From contig NZ_CP044129.1 in the NCBI RefSeq assembly GCF_009617995.1, forward strand, positions 310,001-374,000: DNA of 64,000 nucleotides, given 5' to 3'. A program made the position numbers and the translations under genes. The notes below the pieces were generated by a model, which saw only the letters and a program-made list of their open reading frames with translations, searched no databases and was not told the DNA's origin. Shown in pieces: positions 9,932 to 18,969 of the stretch (position 1 is the stretch's first letter; every line of letters begins with the position of its first letter). This DNA comes from Halomicrobium sp. LC1Hm. Its GTDB lineage: Archaea > Halobacteriota > Halobacteria > Halobacteriales > Haloarculaceae.

Positions 9932-10125
9932 GGTGACGGGCCGGGCCGGCTGCCGACGGACGCCACGTCTCAGCGCGACTTAATTAAACCAACACGAACG
10001 CTAGTGATAAATCTATATATGGAAATATGCCGTAGCTATCGCTAAAATAAAGACACCTGTTCAAAGAACCGGATGGTTGGTTGGGGGGCATCGCAACGGA
10101 ATCAGCACGCAGTTTGGGGGATACT
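9932..10125. other. AT-rich promoter region of the PKD protein gene
   Basis: Base composition drops sharply here. TTAATTAA-like and CTATATATGG stretches lie between about 9978 and 10022, followed by an unusually long leader of up to about 100 nt before the ATG at 10126. No gene is seen. Which of the TATA-like stretches is used cannot be settled by reading. Confidence 0.5.
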
Positions 10126-13100
10126 ATGAGACACACACGACGCGATCTGTTACGGAAAGCATCGGCACTGTCGGCGCTCGCACTCGGTGCGAGCTCGACC
10201 GCAACAGCACACTCGGGCCACTGCGACGCGCCCGACTGGGATTCGAACGCAACCTACAGCGGCGGCGATCAGGTCGTCTACGACGGCGCGCTGTGGACTG
10301 CCGAGTGGTGGACCCAGCGCGAACCCGACGCCGACCTCGGGGCCTGGACCCGCGAGCACGACTGTGATCAGGACAACGAGGAGCCGACGGCGTCGTTCAC
10401 GATCGACGGCCGCTCGCCCGCGCCGGGCGAGACGGTCAGTTTCGACGCGTCGGCGTCGTCGGACCCGGACGGCTCGATCGCGTCCTACGAATGGGACTTC
10501 GACGACGGAGGCTCCGCCACCGGCGAGACCGTCACGCACAGCTTCGACGCAGCGGGCGAGTACACGGTCACACTGGTCGTCCGAGACGACGAGGAGGCAC
10601 CGGCCACGGCGACCAAGACCGTCACCGTCGGCGAGGGATCGAACGTGGCACCCGACGCCACGTTCACCGTGGACCCGGCCGAGCCCGCGCCGGGCGAGAC
10701 GGTCAGCTTCGACGCGGCCGACTCCTCGGACTCGGACGGCTCGCTCGCGAGCTTCGAGTGGGACTTCGGCGACGGCGCGACAGCCACCGGCGAGTCCGTC
10801 ACCCACACCTACGAGACGGCGGACGACTACACCGTCTCGCTGACCGTCACCGACGACGACGGTGCCAGCGACTCCAACGACACCACCGTCACGGTCTCTG
10901 CGTCCGGCTCGGACGGCGGCAGCTGTGACGGCGTTGACGCCTGGGACGCGGACGGGACCTACAGCGGCGGCGATCAGGTCACCCACGACGGCGATCTGTG
11001 GGAAGCCAGCTGGTGGACCTCGGGTGACGAACCCGGCGCAAGCGAGTACGGCCCCTGGGAGAACAAGGGTGCCTGTGGCGAGGACAACGAGACGCCGACG
11101 GCGTCGTTCACGACCGACGCGAGCACGCCCGCACCCGGCGAGGACATCACCTTCGACGCGTCGGCGTCCTCGGACCCGGACGGCTCGATCGCGTCCTACG
11201 AGTGGGACTTCGGCGACGGCTCGACGGCCACCGGCGAGATGGCGACCCACGGCTACGCCGAGGCGGGCGAGTACACCGTCGAGCTGACGGTCACCGACGA
11301 CGCGGGCGCGACCGACAGCACGGCGACGACGGTGTCGGTCAGCGACGCCGACAACCCGACCCAGATCACGATCGACAGCAGCATCGACGGCTGGCTCGGT
11401 GTCGAACCGGCAGCCATCGAGGGCGAGCGGAACCCGACGATCTCGCTGACTTCCGGTGAGTCCTACGCGTTCACCTACAACAACGTCGACGGGATCCCCC
11501 ACGACCTCGTGATCCGCAACGCCGCGGGCGAGGAGCTGCTGGCGACCGAGCGGATCGGCCAGGACGGCCAGAGCCGCACCCTGGAGTTCGAGGCCACCGA
11601 GGAGATGGTCGAGTACGTCTGTACGGTCCATCCGGAGTCGATGGTCGGCGACCTCGCGATCGACGGGAACGCCCCGCCGATGGCGGGACTGACGGTCGAT
11701 ACGGCCAACCCGGACCCCGGCCAGGAAGTCACCTTCGACGCCTCAGAGTCCTCGGACTCGGACGGCTCGATCGCGTCCTACGAGTGGGAGTTCGGCGACG
11801 GCTCGACGGCCACTGGCGAGACGGCCAGCCACACCTACGCCGAGGCGGGCGAGTACACCGTCGAGCTGACGATCACCGACGACGGCGGCGCGTCGGCGGT
11901 GACTCGCACCGACATCACGGTCGGCTCCGTCAACGAGGGGCCGACGGCGTCGTTCTCGGTCGATCCCGCCTCGCCGTCACCCGGCGAGGAAGCGACCTTC
12001 GACGCCTCGGAGTCGGCCGATCCGGACGGTTCGATCGCCTCCTACGAGTGGGAGTTCGGCGACGGTTCGACGGCCACCGGCGAGACGGCCAGCCACACCT
12101 ACGCCGAGGCGGGCTCTTACTCCGTCGAGCTGACGGTCACCGACGACGGCGGCGCGACCGCCACCACGACGACGACGGTCCAGGTCGGCGACGGCAGCGA
12201 CGTTACCGCCGAGACCACGCTCGAAGAGTTCTACCCCGCGTACGACGAGGACTTCAATCCGGAGTACACCGAGGGCGGCGTTCAGGGACTGCTCAAAAAC
12301 GAACTGAACGGCGACGCCAGCGAGTACGGTGCCGACGTCGATGCGATCCAGAACAACGCCGGGGACGGCTCGATGCAGCTCGGTTCGCTCGGCGACCGCG
12401 GGCTCGAACTGGTCAAGCAGTTCGACGCGGCGGGCGTGCCCCGAGAGAACAACGCGCGGATCATGCCCTGGGTGGTCGGACTGCCCGAGGAGACCGAACC
12501 GATTCCGTTCAACGACGGCAGCGGACGGGACGGCGGCCTGACCGCCGACGCCGGGCCGGTGTCGCCGGACAACGATCCCTCGGTGCTGATCCAGGACGCC
12601 TGGCCCAGCGGCGAGCAGTTCGACGACGACTACCTCCAGCCCGATCGGGTCGAGTGGAGTAGCGGCGTCAGCGACAGCCAGTACAACAACACCGACAACC
12701 CAATCATCGAGGCCACGACGGAGAAGGTCCACCCGGTCACGGGCGAGAATCTCGGCGACGGCTTCACCGCCAACGCCCCGGTCGAGGCGACTGCCGAACT
12801 CCACGGCGACGGCTGGCTGTTCGACACGTCGCTGATCTTCGAGAACCGCACCGAGGTGCCGCTGCTGATCGACGGTGCGATCATGTGGTACGTCGCACCG
12901 TCGAAAGAGGCCACGGGGCTGGACCAGTTCTCGTACGACAACGCACAGCGCAAGAACTTCTCGGTGGGCCACCCACAGCGCGACGTGATCGAGGTGGCGC
13001 TGCCCGACGGGGCCAAGCCGGGTCCCTTCGAGGGGACCGACGCGCCGCTGTCGGCGTACGGCATCCGGGTCACCCACCACGACAACCCGTACATGTACCG

Positions 13101-13299
13101 GGTCCTCTACCCCAACCAGAAGTTCTCGATGACCTACGGGAACGTCACGGGCCCCAGCCAGTACGACTGGCCCGTCGACGATCTGGTCGACGTGATGCTC
13201 GACACGCTACACCTCGAATTCCGCACGCAGATGGACAGCCTCGAACAGAACACCGAGCTGGTCGACGCACTCGACATGCGGAACCGCTACGGGAACTAG
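10126..13299 (+). CDS. Tat-secreted PKD protein with carbohydrate-binding, cupredoxin and novel C-terminal domains
   Basis: The product is 1057 aa. A Tat signal (TRRDLLRKASALSALALG) covers residues 4-21. Two chitin-binding-like CBM5/12 modules (about 34-80 and 267-318) share TYSGGDQV and paired Trp residues. Five PKD repeats lie near 88-170, 178-262, 325-408, 515-596 and 603-686. Between repeats three and four, residues 411-512 look like a plastocyanin: His in GIPHDLVI, Cys/His/Met in YVCTVHPESMVG. The last 360 residues (from about 695) match no domain I recognise. An in-frame start at 10081 is possible, but the ATG at 10126 puts the Tat motif at the N-terminus. Secreted; polysaccharide binding plus redox or copper chemistry is an inference. 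Confidence 0.85.
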   Translation: MRHTRRDLLRKASALSALALGASSTATAHSGHCDAPDWDSNATYSGGDQVVYDGALWTAEWWTQREPDADLGAWTREHDCDQDNEEPTASFTIDGRSPAPGETVSFDASASSDPDGSIASYEWDFDDGGSATGETVTHSFDAAGEYTVTLVVRDDEEAPATATKTVTVGEGSNVAPDATFTVDPAEPAPGETVSFDAADSSDSDGSLASFEWDFGDGATATGESVTHTYETADDYTVSLTVTDDDGASDSNDTTVTVSASGSDGGSCDGVDAWDADGTYSGGDQVTHDGDLWEASWWTSGDEPGASEYGPWENKGACGEDNETPTASFTTDASTPAPGEDITFDASASSDPDGSIASYEWDFGDGSTATGEMATHGYAEAGEYTVELTVTDDAGATDSTATTVSVSDADNPTQITIDSSIDGWLGVEPAAIEGERNPTISLTSGESYAFTYNNVDGIPHDLVIRNAAGEELLATERIGQDGQSRTLEFEATEEMVEYVCTVHPESMVGDLAIDGNAPPMAGLTVDTANPDPGQEVTFDASESSDSDGSIASYEWEFGDGSTATGETASHTYAEAGEYTVELTITDDGGASAVTRTDITVGSVNEGPTASFSVDPASPSPGEEATFDASESADPDGSIASYEWEFGDGSTATGETASHTYAEAGSYSVELTVTDDGGATATTTTTVQVGDGSDVTAETTLEEFYPAYDEDFNPEYTEGGVQGLLKNELNGDASEYGADVDAIQNNAGDGSMQLGSLGDRGLELVKQFDAAGVPRENNARIMPWVVGLPEETEPIPFNDGSGRDGGLTADAGPVSPDNDPSVLIQDAWPSGEQFDDDYLQPDRVEWSSGVSDSQYNNTDNPIIEATTEKVHPVTGENLGDGFTANAPVEATAELHGDGWLFDTSLIFENRTEVPLLIDGAIMWYVAPSKEATGLDQFSYDNAQRKNFSVGHPQRDVIEVALPDGAKPGPFEGTDAPLSAYGIRVTHHDNPYMYRVLYPNQKFSMTYGNVTGPSQYDWPVDDLVDVMLDTLHLEFRTQMDSLEQNTELVDALDMRNRYGN

Positions 13300-13369
13300 A
13301 CGCCCACGGCACTCGCTCTCGACGCGCGGACCCCACCGTCTTTTGCTCCTCGCGCTCACAGCAGGTGAC

Positions 13370-14653
13370 GTGCGACTCGTACAGGTCACGATACCGGCAG
13401 GCAAGCGCGACGCCATCCTCCAAGCTCTTGACGACGAGGGGATCGACTACGTCGTCAACGACGAGACGAGCGGTCGGGAGTACACCGGCGTCGCGTACTT
13501 CCCGCTGCCCAGTGCGGCCGTCGAGCCGGTGCTCGAACAGCTCCGAGCGGTCGGGATCGACGAGGACGGGTACACGGTGATCGTCGACGCCAACACCGTC
13601 ATCTCCCGCCAGTTCGACGAACTCCAGGAGCGATACGACGAGGAGGAAGACGAGGACCGGATCGCTCGCGAGGAACTGACCGCCAGAGCCAGCGACATGG
13701 CTCCCGCCTTTTCGACGTACGTCGTCATGACGGTCGTCAGCGCGCTGATCGCGACGGCCGGCCTCTTGCTCGACTCGCCCGCCGTCGTCGTCGGCTCGAT
13801 GGTGATCGCGCCGCTGATCGGCCCGGCGATGGCGACCAGCGTCGGCACCGTCATGGACGACCAGGAGATGTTCCGACGGGGCGTCAAACTCCAGTTGCTC
13901 GGGCTCGTGCTGGCCGTCGTCAGCGCCGGCCTCTTTGCCTTCCTCGTGCGTTCGGTCCACCTCATCCCGCCGCTCGCGGACGTCACGTCGATCCCGGAGA
14001 TCCGCGAGCGCGTCGCCCCGGACTTCCTCTCGCTGGTGGTCGCGCTGGGTGCGGGGGTCGCGGGCGTCGTCAGCCTCTCGTCGGGCGTCTCGACCGCGCT
14101 GGTCGGGGTGATGATCGCCGTCGCGCTGATCCCGCCGGCTGCGACGGTCGGCATCGGCATGGCGTGGGGCCAGCCACTGGTCTCGCTTGGCTCCGCGGTG
14201 TTGCTCGCCGTCAACGTCCTCTCGATCAACCTCGCGGCGCTCGTCGTGCTGTGGTACAAGGGGTACCAGCCGAGCCAGTGGTTCCGGACCGACGAGGCAA
14301 AGAGCGCAACGGCCTCCCGGATCGGCGTGCTCGTCGTCGCTATCCTGGTCCTCTCGGCGTTTCTCGGCGGCGTCACGCTCGATACGTTCGAGCGGGCAAA
14401 CACGGAAGAGCAGATCCGGGCCGAGGCCGGCGGGATCGTCGCCGAGGCCGGCGCGACGCTGCTGGAGATCGAGGTCCAGCAGACCAACACCGCGGTGTTC
14501 CAGCAGCCGACCCGCGTCGTCGTCACGGTCGGCGTCCCGCCCGGCGAGGCGTTTCCGGCGCTCGCAGACGACATCGACGCGGTGGCCGACCGGATCGCCG
14601 ACCGCGACGTGACGACGGAGGTCCGTTTCGTCACCGTCGACCAGGCCGGCTGA
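13370..14653 (+). CDS. DUF389 family membrane protein
   Basis: The product is 427 aa. The N-terminal 100 residues are a soluble ACT-like region (VRLVQVTIPAGKRDAILQAL). Several membrane segments follow with the DUF389 hallmark (VVVGSMVIAPLIGPAMATSVG), then a soluble C-terminus. The GTG at 13370 starts the conserved VRLVQV. The function of DUF389 is not established. It is followed by the SIMPL lipoprotein gene, 64 nt away on the same strand. Confidence 0.87.
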   Translation: MRLVQVTIPAGKRDAILQALDDEGIDYVVNDETSGREYTGVAYFPLPSAAVEPVLEQLRAVGIDEDGYTVIVDANTVISRQFDELQERYDEEEDEDRIAREELTARASDMAPAFSTYVVMTVVSALIATAGLLLDSPAVVVGSMVIAPLIGPAMATSVGTVMDDQEMFRRGVKLQLLGLVLAVVSAGLFAFLVRSVHLIPPLADVTSIPEIRERVAPDFLSLVVALGAGVAGVVSLSSGVSTALVGVMIAVALIPPAATVGIGMAWGQPLVSLGSAVLLAVNVLSINLAALVVLWYKGYQPSQWFRTDEAKSATASRIGVLVVAILVLSAFLGGVTLDTFERANTEEQIRAEAGGIVAEAGATLLEIEVQQTNTAVFQQPTRVVVTVGVPPGEAFPALADDIDAVADRIADRDVTTEVRFVTVDQAG

Positions 14654-14717
14654 TCGTTCAAACGGGGTTTTGACCGTCCCCGAGGGCTTTGAAGGTGGGG
14701 GTCGTCGGTGGCCGTGT

Positions 14718-15458
14718 ATGCGACGTTCAATCCCCGCGGTCGCCGTGCTGGCGACGCTCGTGCTCCTCAGTGGCTGTACGGGCGCGCTCGGTGCCGGCGA
14801 CAGCGCACAGACAGCCGCCACCGACAACCGAACCGTCGACGTGGGCGCGACCGGCGCGGTCAGCGCCCAGCCCGACCAGGCCGTCGTGCGCGTCGGCGTC
14901 GAGACGCGTGCCGGCGACGCCGCGACCGCTCGACAGCAACTCGCCGACAACGTCACCCAGCTTCGAGATGCCCTCGCCGACGTCGAGGGCGCACAGGTGC
15001 GGACCAACGGCTACGACATCGGGCAGGACTACCGCCGCCCGCCCGCCGAAGAAGAGGATCCCGAGCCCCGATACGTCGCCCGCCAGTCCTTCGAGATCAC
15101 TGTCAACGACACCAGCAAGGCAGGCTCCGTGATCGATACGGCCGTCGCCAACGGGGCGAACAATGTCGACAACGTCGAGTTCACGCTGTCGGCCGACCGC
15201 CGTGACGAGCTCGAAGAACAGGCCCTGGAGGGCGCGATGGACCGCGCCCGGACGAAGGCAACGACGATCGCCGAGCGGGCGGACCTGACGATCGAGGGCG
15301 TCGAGACCGTCACGACCGTCGACCGAGGCTACCGGCCCTACGCCGCCGAGGCGACGGCGACCGCGGCCACAGACGGTGCCAGCACCGACATCGACAGCGG
15401 ACCGGTCACGGTGACGGCACAGGTCCAGGTCACCTACGAGGCCGCCGAGTCGGCCTGA
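14718..15458 (+). CDS. SIMPL/DUF541 domain lipoprotein
   Basis: The product is 246 aa with a signal peptide and lipobox (VLLSGC) near residue 19, then a SIMPL domain (residues about 39-240, DNRTVDVGATGAVSAQPDQA). SIMPL proteins are periplasmic or surface proteins of poorly defined function. The ATG at 14718 gives a clean signal peptide; an earlier in-frame start at 14670 would bury it. Probably anchored on the outer face of the membrane. Confidence 0.85.
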   Translation: MRRSIPAVAVLATLVLLSGCTGALGAGDSAQTAATDNRTVDVGATGAVSAQPDQAVVRVGVETRAGDAATARQQLADNVTQLRDALADVEGAQVRTNGYDIGQDYRRPPAEEEDPEPRYVARQSFEITVNDTSKAGSVIDTAVANGANNVDNVEFTLSADRRDELEEQALEGAMDRARTKATTIAERADLTIEGVETVTTVDRGYRPYAAEATATAATDGASTDIDSGPVTVTAQVQVTYEAAESA

Positions 15459-15497
15459 CGCCGTCGTCCGACCGGCTACCCGGCCTTCTTCGACCGA

Positions 15498-16229
15498 TCA
15501 CGACCCGCTGCCGTCCGCCTCCTCGCCGACACTCTCGTCCTCGTCGTCCGTTGTCTCTGCTGCTCTCGCTAGCGCCTGCTCGTAGCTCTCTCTGGCCAGT
15601 TCGTACGTCTCGCGCAGGTCCTCGATCGGCGTCTCGGTCGCGTCGACTCGCAGGTCGTCGTAGTAGGGATCTGCGGGCCGGTCTTCGGTCGTCGCGACCA
15701 GCAGGGCCGCGCTCTGGACCTGTAGCTCCGTGCGCTTGTCGCCCCCGGCCGCGTGGCCCGCTTCGAGCGCGTCGATCAGCCGCTCGGCCAGCGGCGCGTC
15801 GCCGTCGCGCCCGTCCTCGTAGGCCGCGGCGGTGTCTGTGAGCACGTCGGCCCCGGTCAGCAGGTTGCCCGCGACGGTGTAGTCGTCGCCGACCTCGTGG
15901 CCGAACCACTCGCCACACTCCGCGCCGGAGAAGGCGAACTCGCCGTCGGCGTCGACGCCGTGGAGCTGTCGCTCGACCTTGCCGTCGTCTGCGTCGAGCA
16001 GCGACTGCAAGGCATCTTCGACGGCCAGCCCGTCGTCGACGTACTCGATCCCGCGTCGCCCGAGATCGACGTTGACGCGGCTCTGTGTCGCGACTGCGCC
16101 GTTCTCGCTGACGAACGGACACAGCGTCCCGACCGCGGCCAGTCGGGTCGTCACCGCGACGCCGAAGCGGGTCTGTTCGTCGCCGTCCTCGTCGGTGTAC
16201 TCCTCTTGGACGCAGATGCTGAAGGTCAC
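15498..16229 (-). CDS. DUF1028 family protein (Ntn-hydrolase-like)
   Basis: The product is 243 aa. It begins TFSICVQEEY and has GVAVTTRLAAVGTLCPFV and GNLLTGADVL, which fit DUF1028, an Ntn-hydrolase-fold family of unknown substrate. The GTG at 16229 gives the family start. A longer reading to 16352 runs into the neighbouring insertion sequence and is rejected. The C-terminal 25 residues are very acidic. The insertion sequence sits just upstream and may have replaced its native promoter. Confidence 0.85.
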   Translation of the reverse strand: MTFSICVQEEYTDEDGDEQTRFGVAVTTRLAAVGTLCPFVSENGAVATQSRVNVDLGRRGIEYVDDGLAVEDALQSLLDADDGKVERQLHGVDADGEFAFSGAECGEWFGHEVGDDYTVAGNLLTGADVLTDTAAAYEDGRDGDAPLAERLIDALEAGHAAGGDKRTELQVQSAALLVATTEDRPADPYYDDLRVDATETPIEDLRETYELARESYEQALARAAETTDDEDESVGEEADGSGS

Positions 16230-16329
16230 AGGCCCCTGTTGGTCGCGACCGGCAAAAGCGGTCGGGCGATATCTCGGGTGGTGTTCAGATACGGATGAAA
16301 AGTGAGGCGGTCGGTTTTCCGAGTGCTCT

Positions 16330-17047
16330 ATGCCCGAAAACGGCCCCCTCATCGGGAATTTAGACGAGATCGACTTAGAGTTTGTTGAACGAGAAGCGAC
16401 ACCACGATCGCTGATGAAATTCAGTATTCAGTTGCATCTTGCTGGATTATCGCTTTCGAATACTGTTTCTGTTCTTGAGATGTTTGGTGTCGAACGTGCT
16501 CGGTCCACTGTTCATAATTGGGTTCACCAGGCCGAGCTACAGCCAGAATCTGGTCGATCTCCGGATCACGTTGCGGTCGACGAGACGGTGATCCGAATCG
16601 ACGATGAACAGTATTGGCTGTACGCCGCCGTCGATACAGAGTCAAACGAATTCCTACACACAACGCTTGAACCGACGCGTACGAACGCTATTGCTTACGC
16701 ATTCTTTGCCGAACTGCGCGAGAAACACGACGTCGACGACGCCGTGTTTCTCGTCGATGGTGCGACTCCGTTGAAAGACGCGTGTTCACGTCACGGTCTC
16801 GATTTCAAATACCAAGAGCATGGAAATCGGAATCGCGTCGAACGTGTCTTTCGAGAAGTGAAAAGACGAACCTCTTTCGCTCTCAAACTGCTTCATACTG
16901 CCGGCTGTCACTTCGTGAAGATCTTCGCCACCCCGGGGTGGCGAAATCGTTCACAGACGTATAGCCGGCAGTATCAGTCACGTCGATCCAGACACAGCTG
17001 ACGACTGGCTCAGATCATTCAGCTTCGCATGGAATCAGCTGATCTGA
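16330..17047 (+). pseudogene. IS6-family (ISH type) transposase, frameshifted and interrupted
   Basis: Residues from the ATG read through the DDE core: DHVAVDETVIRIDDEQYWLY, FLVDGATPLKDA and HGNRNRVERVFREVKRRTS. After RRTS an extra T (in CTCTTTCG near 16871-16878) shifts the frame. The expected SNCF follows in another frame at about 16884-16895. A 78-bp element then splits the gene between SNCF and SHVDPDTADDWLRSFSFAWN, whose normal stop is at 17045-17047. The protein is therefore dead twice over. Confidence 0.88.
16896..16973. repeat. Miniature palindromic element B, copy 1, inserted in the transposase
   Basis: This 78-bp element has perfect 11-bp terminal inverted repeats TACTGCCGGCT / AGCCGGCAGTA and a perfect 22-bp central palindrome at 16924-16945 (core CCACCCCGGGGTGG). 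It is flanked by TCA on both sides (16893-16895 and 16974-16976). Removing it with one TCA restores TGC TTC AGT CAC, coding CFSH as in intact transposases. It has no coding capacity and is a MITE-like non-autonomous element. Related copies lie at 24485-24560 and 52619-52666. Confidence 0.88.
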
Positions 17048-17125
17048 ACACGATCGCCGACCACCGACGGCAACGCCGCGCCTGCGGTGGTCACTCGCCC
17101 GGCCCCGAGTCGTTGGCGGTTCCGG

Positions 17126-17602
17126 CTAGCCGGTCAGCCAGTACCGCGTCTGATCGACGGTCGTCGAGAGCCACTGGCCGTGGACGCGGCCCGGTCCGGG
17201 CTCGAACACCGCGTCGAAGACGAGGTCCCGGCCGTCGATACGCAGCTCTCGGAGCGTGAGCGTGCGCTCGCTGGCCCAGGTCGCGAGGCGTGCGTCGCCA
17301 CACTCGTCGAGTTCGAAGTAGGTCGCTGGCGTCCGATCGGTCGTGAACGTGTACTCCCGGTCGCCGTAGGACAGCGTCTCTTCGACGATCTCGCCGAAGG
17401 CGAAGGCGATCCGGCACTGCTCGCGGGGCTCGTCGGCTCGGTCGCTGTCGACGCGGCGACGGCGATCGACGTCGTAGCCCCACTTGCGAGCCCACCCTTC
17501 GAGGAGGCGCACGTCGATCCGCGGGTTCGACCCCGACCGGCCGCCGTCCCACAGGACGTGGTACTCGGACGGGCGGTCGTCGCCGAGGTGCTGGTCGAAC
17601 AT
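17126..17602 (-). CDS. Hypothetical haloarchaeal protein
   Basis: This 158 aa soluble protein is not recognised. It begins MFDQHLGDDRPSEYH and is rich in beta-strand-like segments and Asp/Arg, with no membrane helix, signal or metal motif. An upstream in-frame start at 17671 is possible, but the ATG at 17602 is preferred because the extension lacks the acidic, well-coded character. It stands between the insertion sequence and the FMN reductase gene and ends about 75 nt from the insertion sequence. Confidence 0.6.
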   Translation of the reverse strand: MFDQHLGDDRPSEYHVLWDGGRSGSNPRIDVRLLEGWARKWGYDVDRRRRVDSDRADEPREQCRIAFAFGEIVEETLSYGDREYTFTTDRTPATYFELDECGDARLATWASERTLTLRELRIDGRDLVFDAVFEPGPGRVHGQWLSTTVDQTRYWLTG

Positions 17603-17704
17603 GGTGGTGAGATTCGGCTGAGCCACTATATACCTGTCTGGTCGTTCACCGACGCTGCCGGCGACCGACATCGATTCAGACTTCGATAATCGGTCAGGGA
17701 CCCG

Positions 17705-18256
17705 CTATACTGCGGCTTTCGGTTCGGTCCCGGCGTTGGCCGCGACCATCCGGCCGAGCGTCCGCACCCGGGCCTCGATGTCGGCGTCGACGAAGGCTCC
17801 GTCGTCGTCGAAGGCGTCGGACGCGTTGCGGATCCCGACCTCGTGGGGGAGCGTCCAGCCGTGGACCGTCCGGACGCCGGTTCGGAGGTGTTCCAGCGCC
17901 GGGCCGTAGGAGCCACCGCCGGCAGTCGCCAGCAGTCCGACCGTCGTGTCTCGGAACTCGTCGCGCCCCAGGTAGTCGAGCGCGTTCTTCAGCGCCGACG
18001 ACACCATGCCGTGGTACACCGGCGTTCCGAGCACCACCGCGTCGGCGTCGTCGATCAGCGCCCGCAACGCTTCGGCGTCGCCCCGGTCGCGGTCGTCGGG
18101 ATCGAACAGCGGCAGTTCCCACTCGCGGAGGTCGACCAGTTCCGTCGTCGCGCCGGCCGTCTCTGCGGCCGACAGCGCGTGTTCCAGTGCCAGACACGTC
18201 GTGCTCGTCTCGCGCAGACTGCCGCTGATGGCGACGACGAGCGGGGGCCCGCTCAT
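17705..18256 (-). CDS. NADPH-dependent FMN reductase family protein
   Basis: This 183 aa flavodoxin-fold oxidoreductase has the phosphate-binding GSLRETSTTCLAL near residues 12-24, the GTPVYHGMVSSALKNALDYL flavin-site segment near 74-93, and a TAGGGSYG loop. It probably reduces FMN or quinone-like acceptors with NAD(P)H in the cytoplasm. ATG at 18256 places the beta strand before GSLRE at the N-terminus. Confidence 0.88.
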   Translation of the reverse strand: MSGPPLVVAISGSLRETSTTCLALEHALSAAETAGATTELVDLREWELPLFDPDDRDRGDAEALRALIDDADAVVLGTPVYHGMVSSALKNALDYLGRDEFRDTTVGLLATAGGGSYGPALEHLRTGVRTVHGWTLPHEVGIRNASDAFDDDGAFVDADIEARVRTLGRMVAANAGTEPKAAV

Positions 18257-18364
18257 TACAGCGTGCCTGGACGCCAACGGGCTTAACGCCCGTGATGGCC
18301 GGTCGGCCAGGTGGCTGCCGTCGGATCCCGGCAGTTACAAGCCCTGGCGACCGTAGCGACCAGT

Positions 18365-18955
18365 ATGGACGCTCAGGAATTCGTCGACACGATCAGTTCC
18401 GAGAACAAGACGGCGCTCTCGCGGCTCGGCTCGTCCAAGGCGCTGTACGCGCTCACCGGCGGCGAGATGGACGAGGGGCCGATCCTCGCCGGTGCGGCCG
18501 ACCGCGCACACTACGCGTTCGAGACCGTCGACGGGTGGGAGGGCGACGCCTTCGAGACGACCGCCGACACCGCCCGCGAGCACTACGAGACGATCGCCGA
18601 CGAGCACGGCGATCACGAACCGGGCGAGCGGCCAGCGATGTTCGAGACGCTGGCCGAGCAAGACGAGACGGCCGCCCGCCTGGGCGGGCTCGTCGGCTGG
18701 ACGCTCGTCGCGAAGAAGACCTTCGAGCAGCTTACCGGCTTCTTCGTCGGGCAGGCCGACCCCCAGACCTCGCAGGTGTTTCGCGATCTCGGCGGTGACA
18801 TCGAAGACCTGCGTCAGGCGGCACTCGACGCGCTGGCCGAAGACGGCGACTGGGACGCCGCCGAGACGGCCGCGAGTGCGGTGGTCCAGGCCGCCTACGA
18901 GGACTACTTCGAGACGCTGGAAGCCCTCGGCGTCAACCCCAAGCCGGTCTGCTGA
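18365..18955 (+). CDS. All-helical protein, possibly rubrerythrin/ferritin-like
   Basis: The product is 196 aa, acidic and predicted almost all helical. It begins MDAQEFVDTISSENKTALSR. Glu and His pairs in the first half (ADRAHYAFE, TAREHYETIADEHGDHE) could be di-iron ligands, but the classical EXXH pattern is not complete. It resembles a conserved haloarchaeal family sometimes labelled rubrerythrin-like. Function is not settled. The in-frame reading from 18311 is an extension without support. Confidence 0.6.
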   Translation: MDAQEFVDTISSENKTALSRLGSSKALYALTGGEMDEGPILAGAADRAHYAFETVDGWEGDAFETTADTAREHYETIADEHGDHEPGERPAMFETLAEQDETAARLGGLVGWTLVAKKTFEQLTGFFVGQADPQTSQVFRDLGGDIEDLRQAALDALAEDGDWDAAETAASAVVQAAYEDYFETLEALGVNPKPVC

Positions 18956-18969
18956 CTTCCTTCTCGCAC

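Larger units (their letters stand above)
16281..17051 (+). mobile_element. IS6-family insertion sequence, inactivated
   Basis: Perfect 10-bp terminal inverted repeats GTGTTCAGAT (16281-16290) and ATCTGAACAC (17042-17051) bracket a degenerate transposase gene. The element is 771 bp, of which 78 bp is a later insertion, leaving about 690 bp plus a duplicated TCA. No 8-bp target duplication is visible in the flanks (CTCGGGTG left, GATCGCCG right), so the insertion is old or rearranged. It lies directly before the DUF1028 gene in opposite orientation. Confidence 0.85.

Noticed and set aside
13145-15007. 620-codon minus-strand frame
   Set aside because: Antisense to the DUF389 and SIMPL genes with no recognisable domain.
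16230-16352. N-terminal extension of the DUF1028 gene
   Set aside because: It runs into the terminal repeat of the insertion sequence; the family starts at the GTG at 16229.
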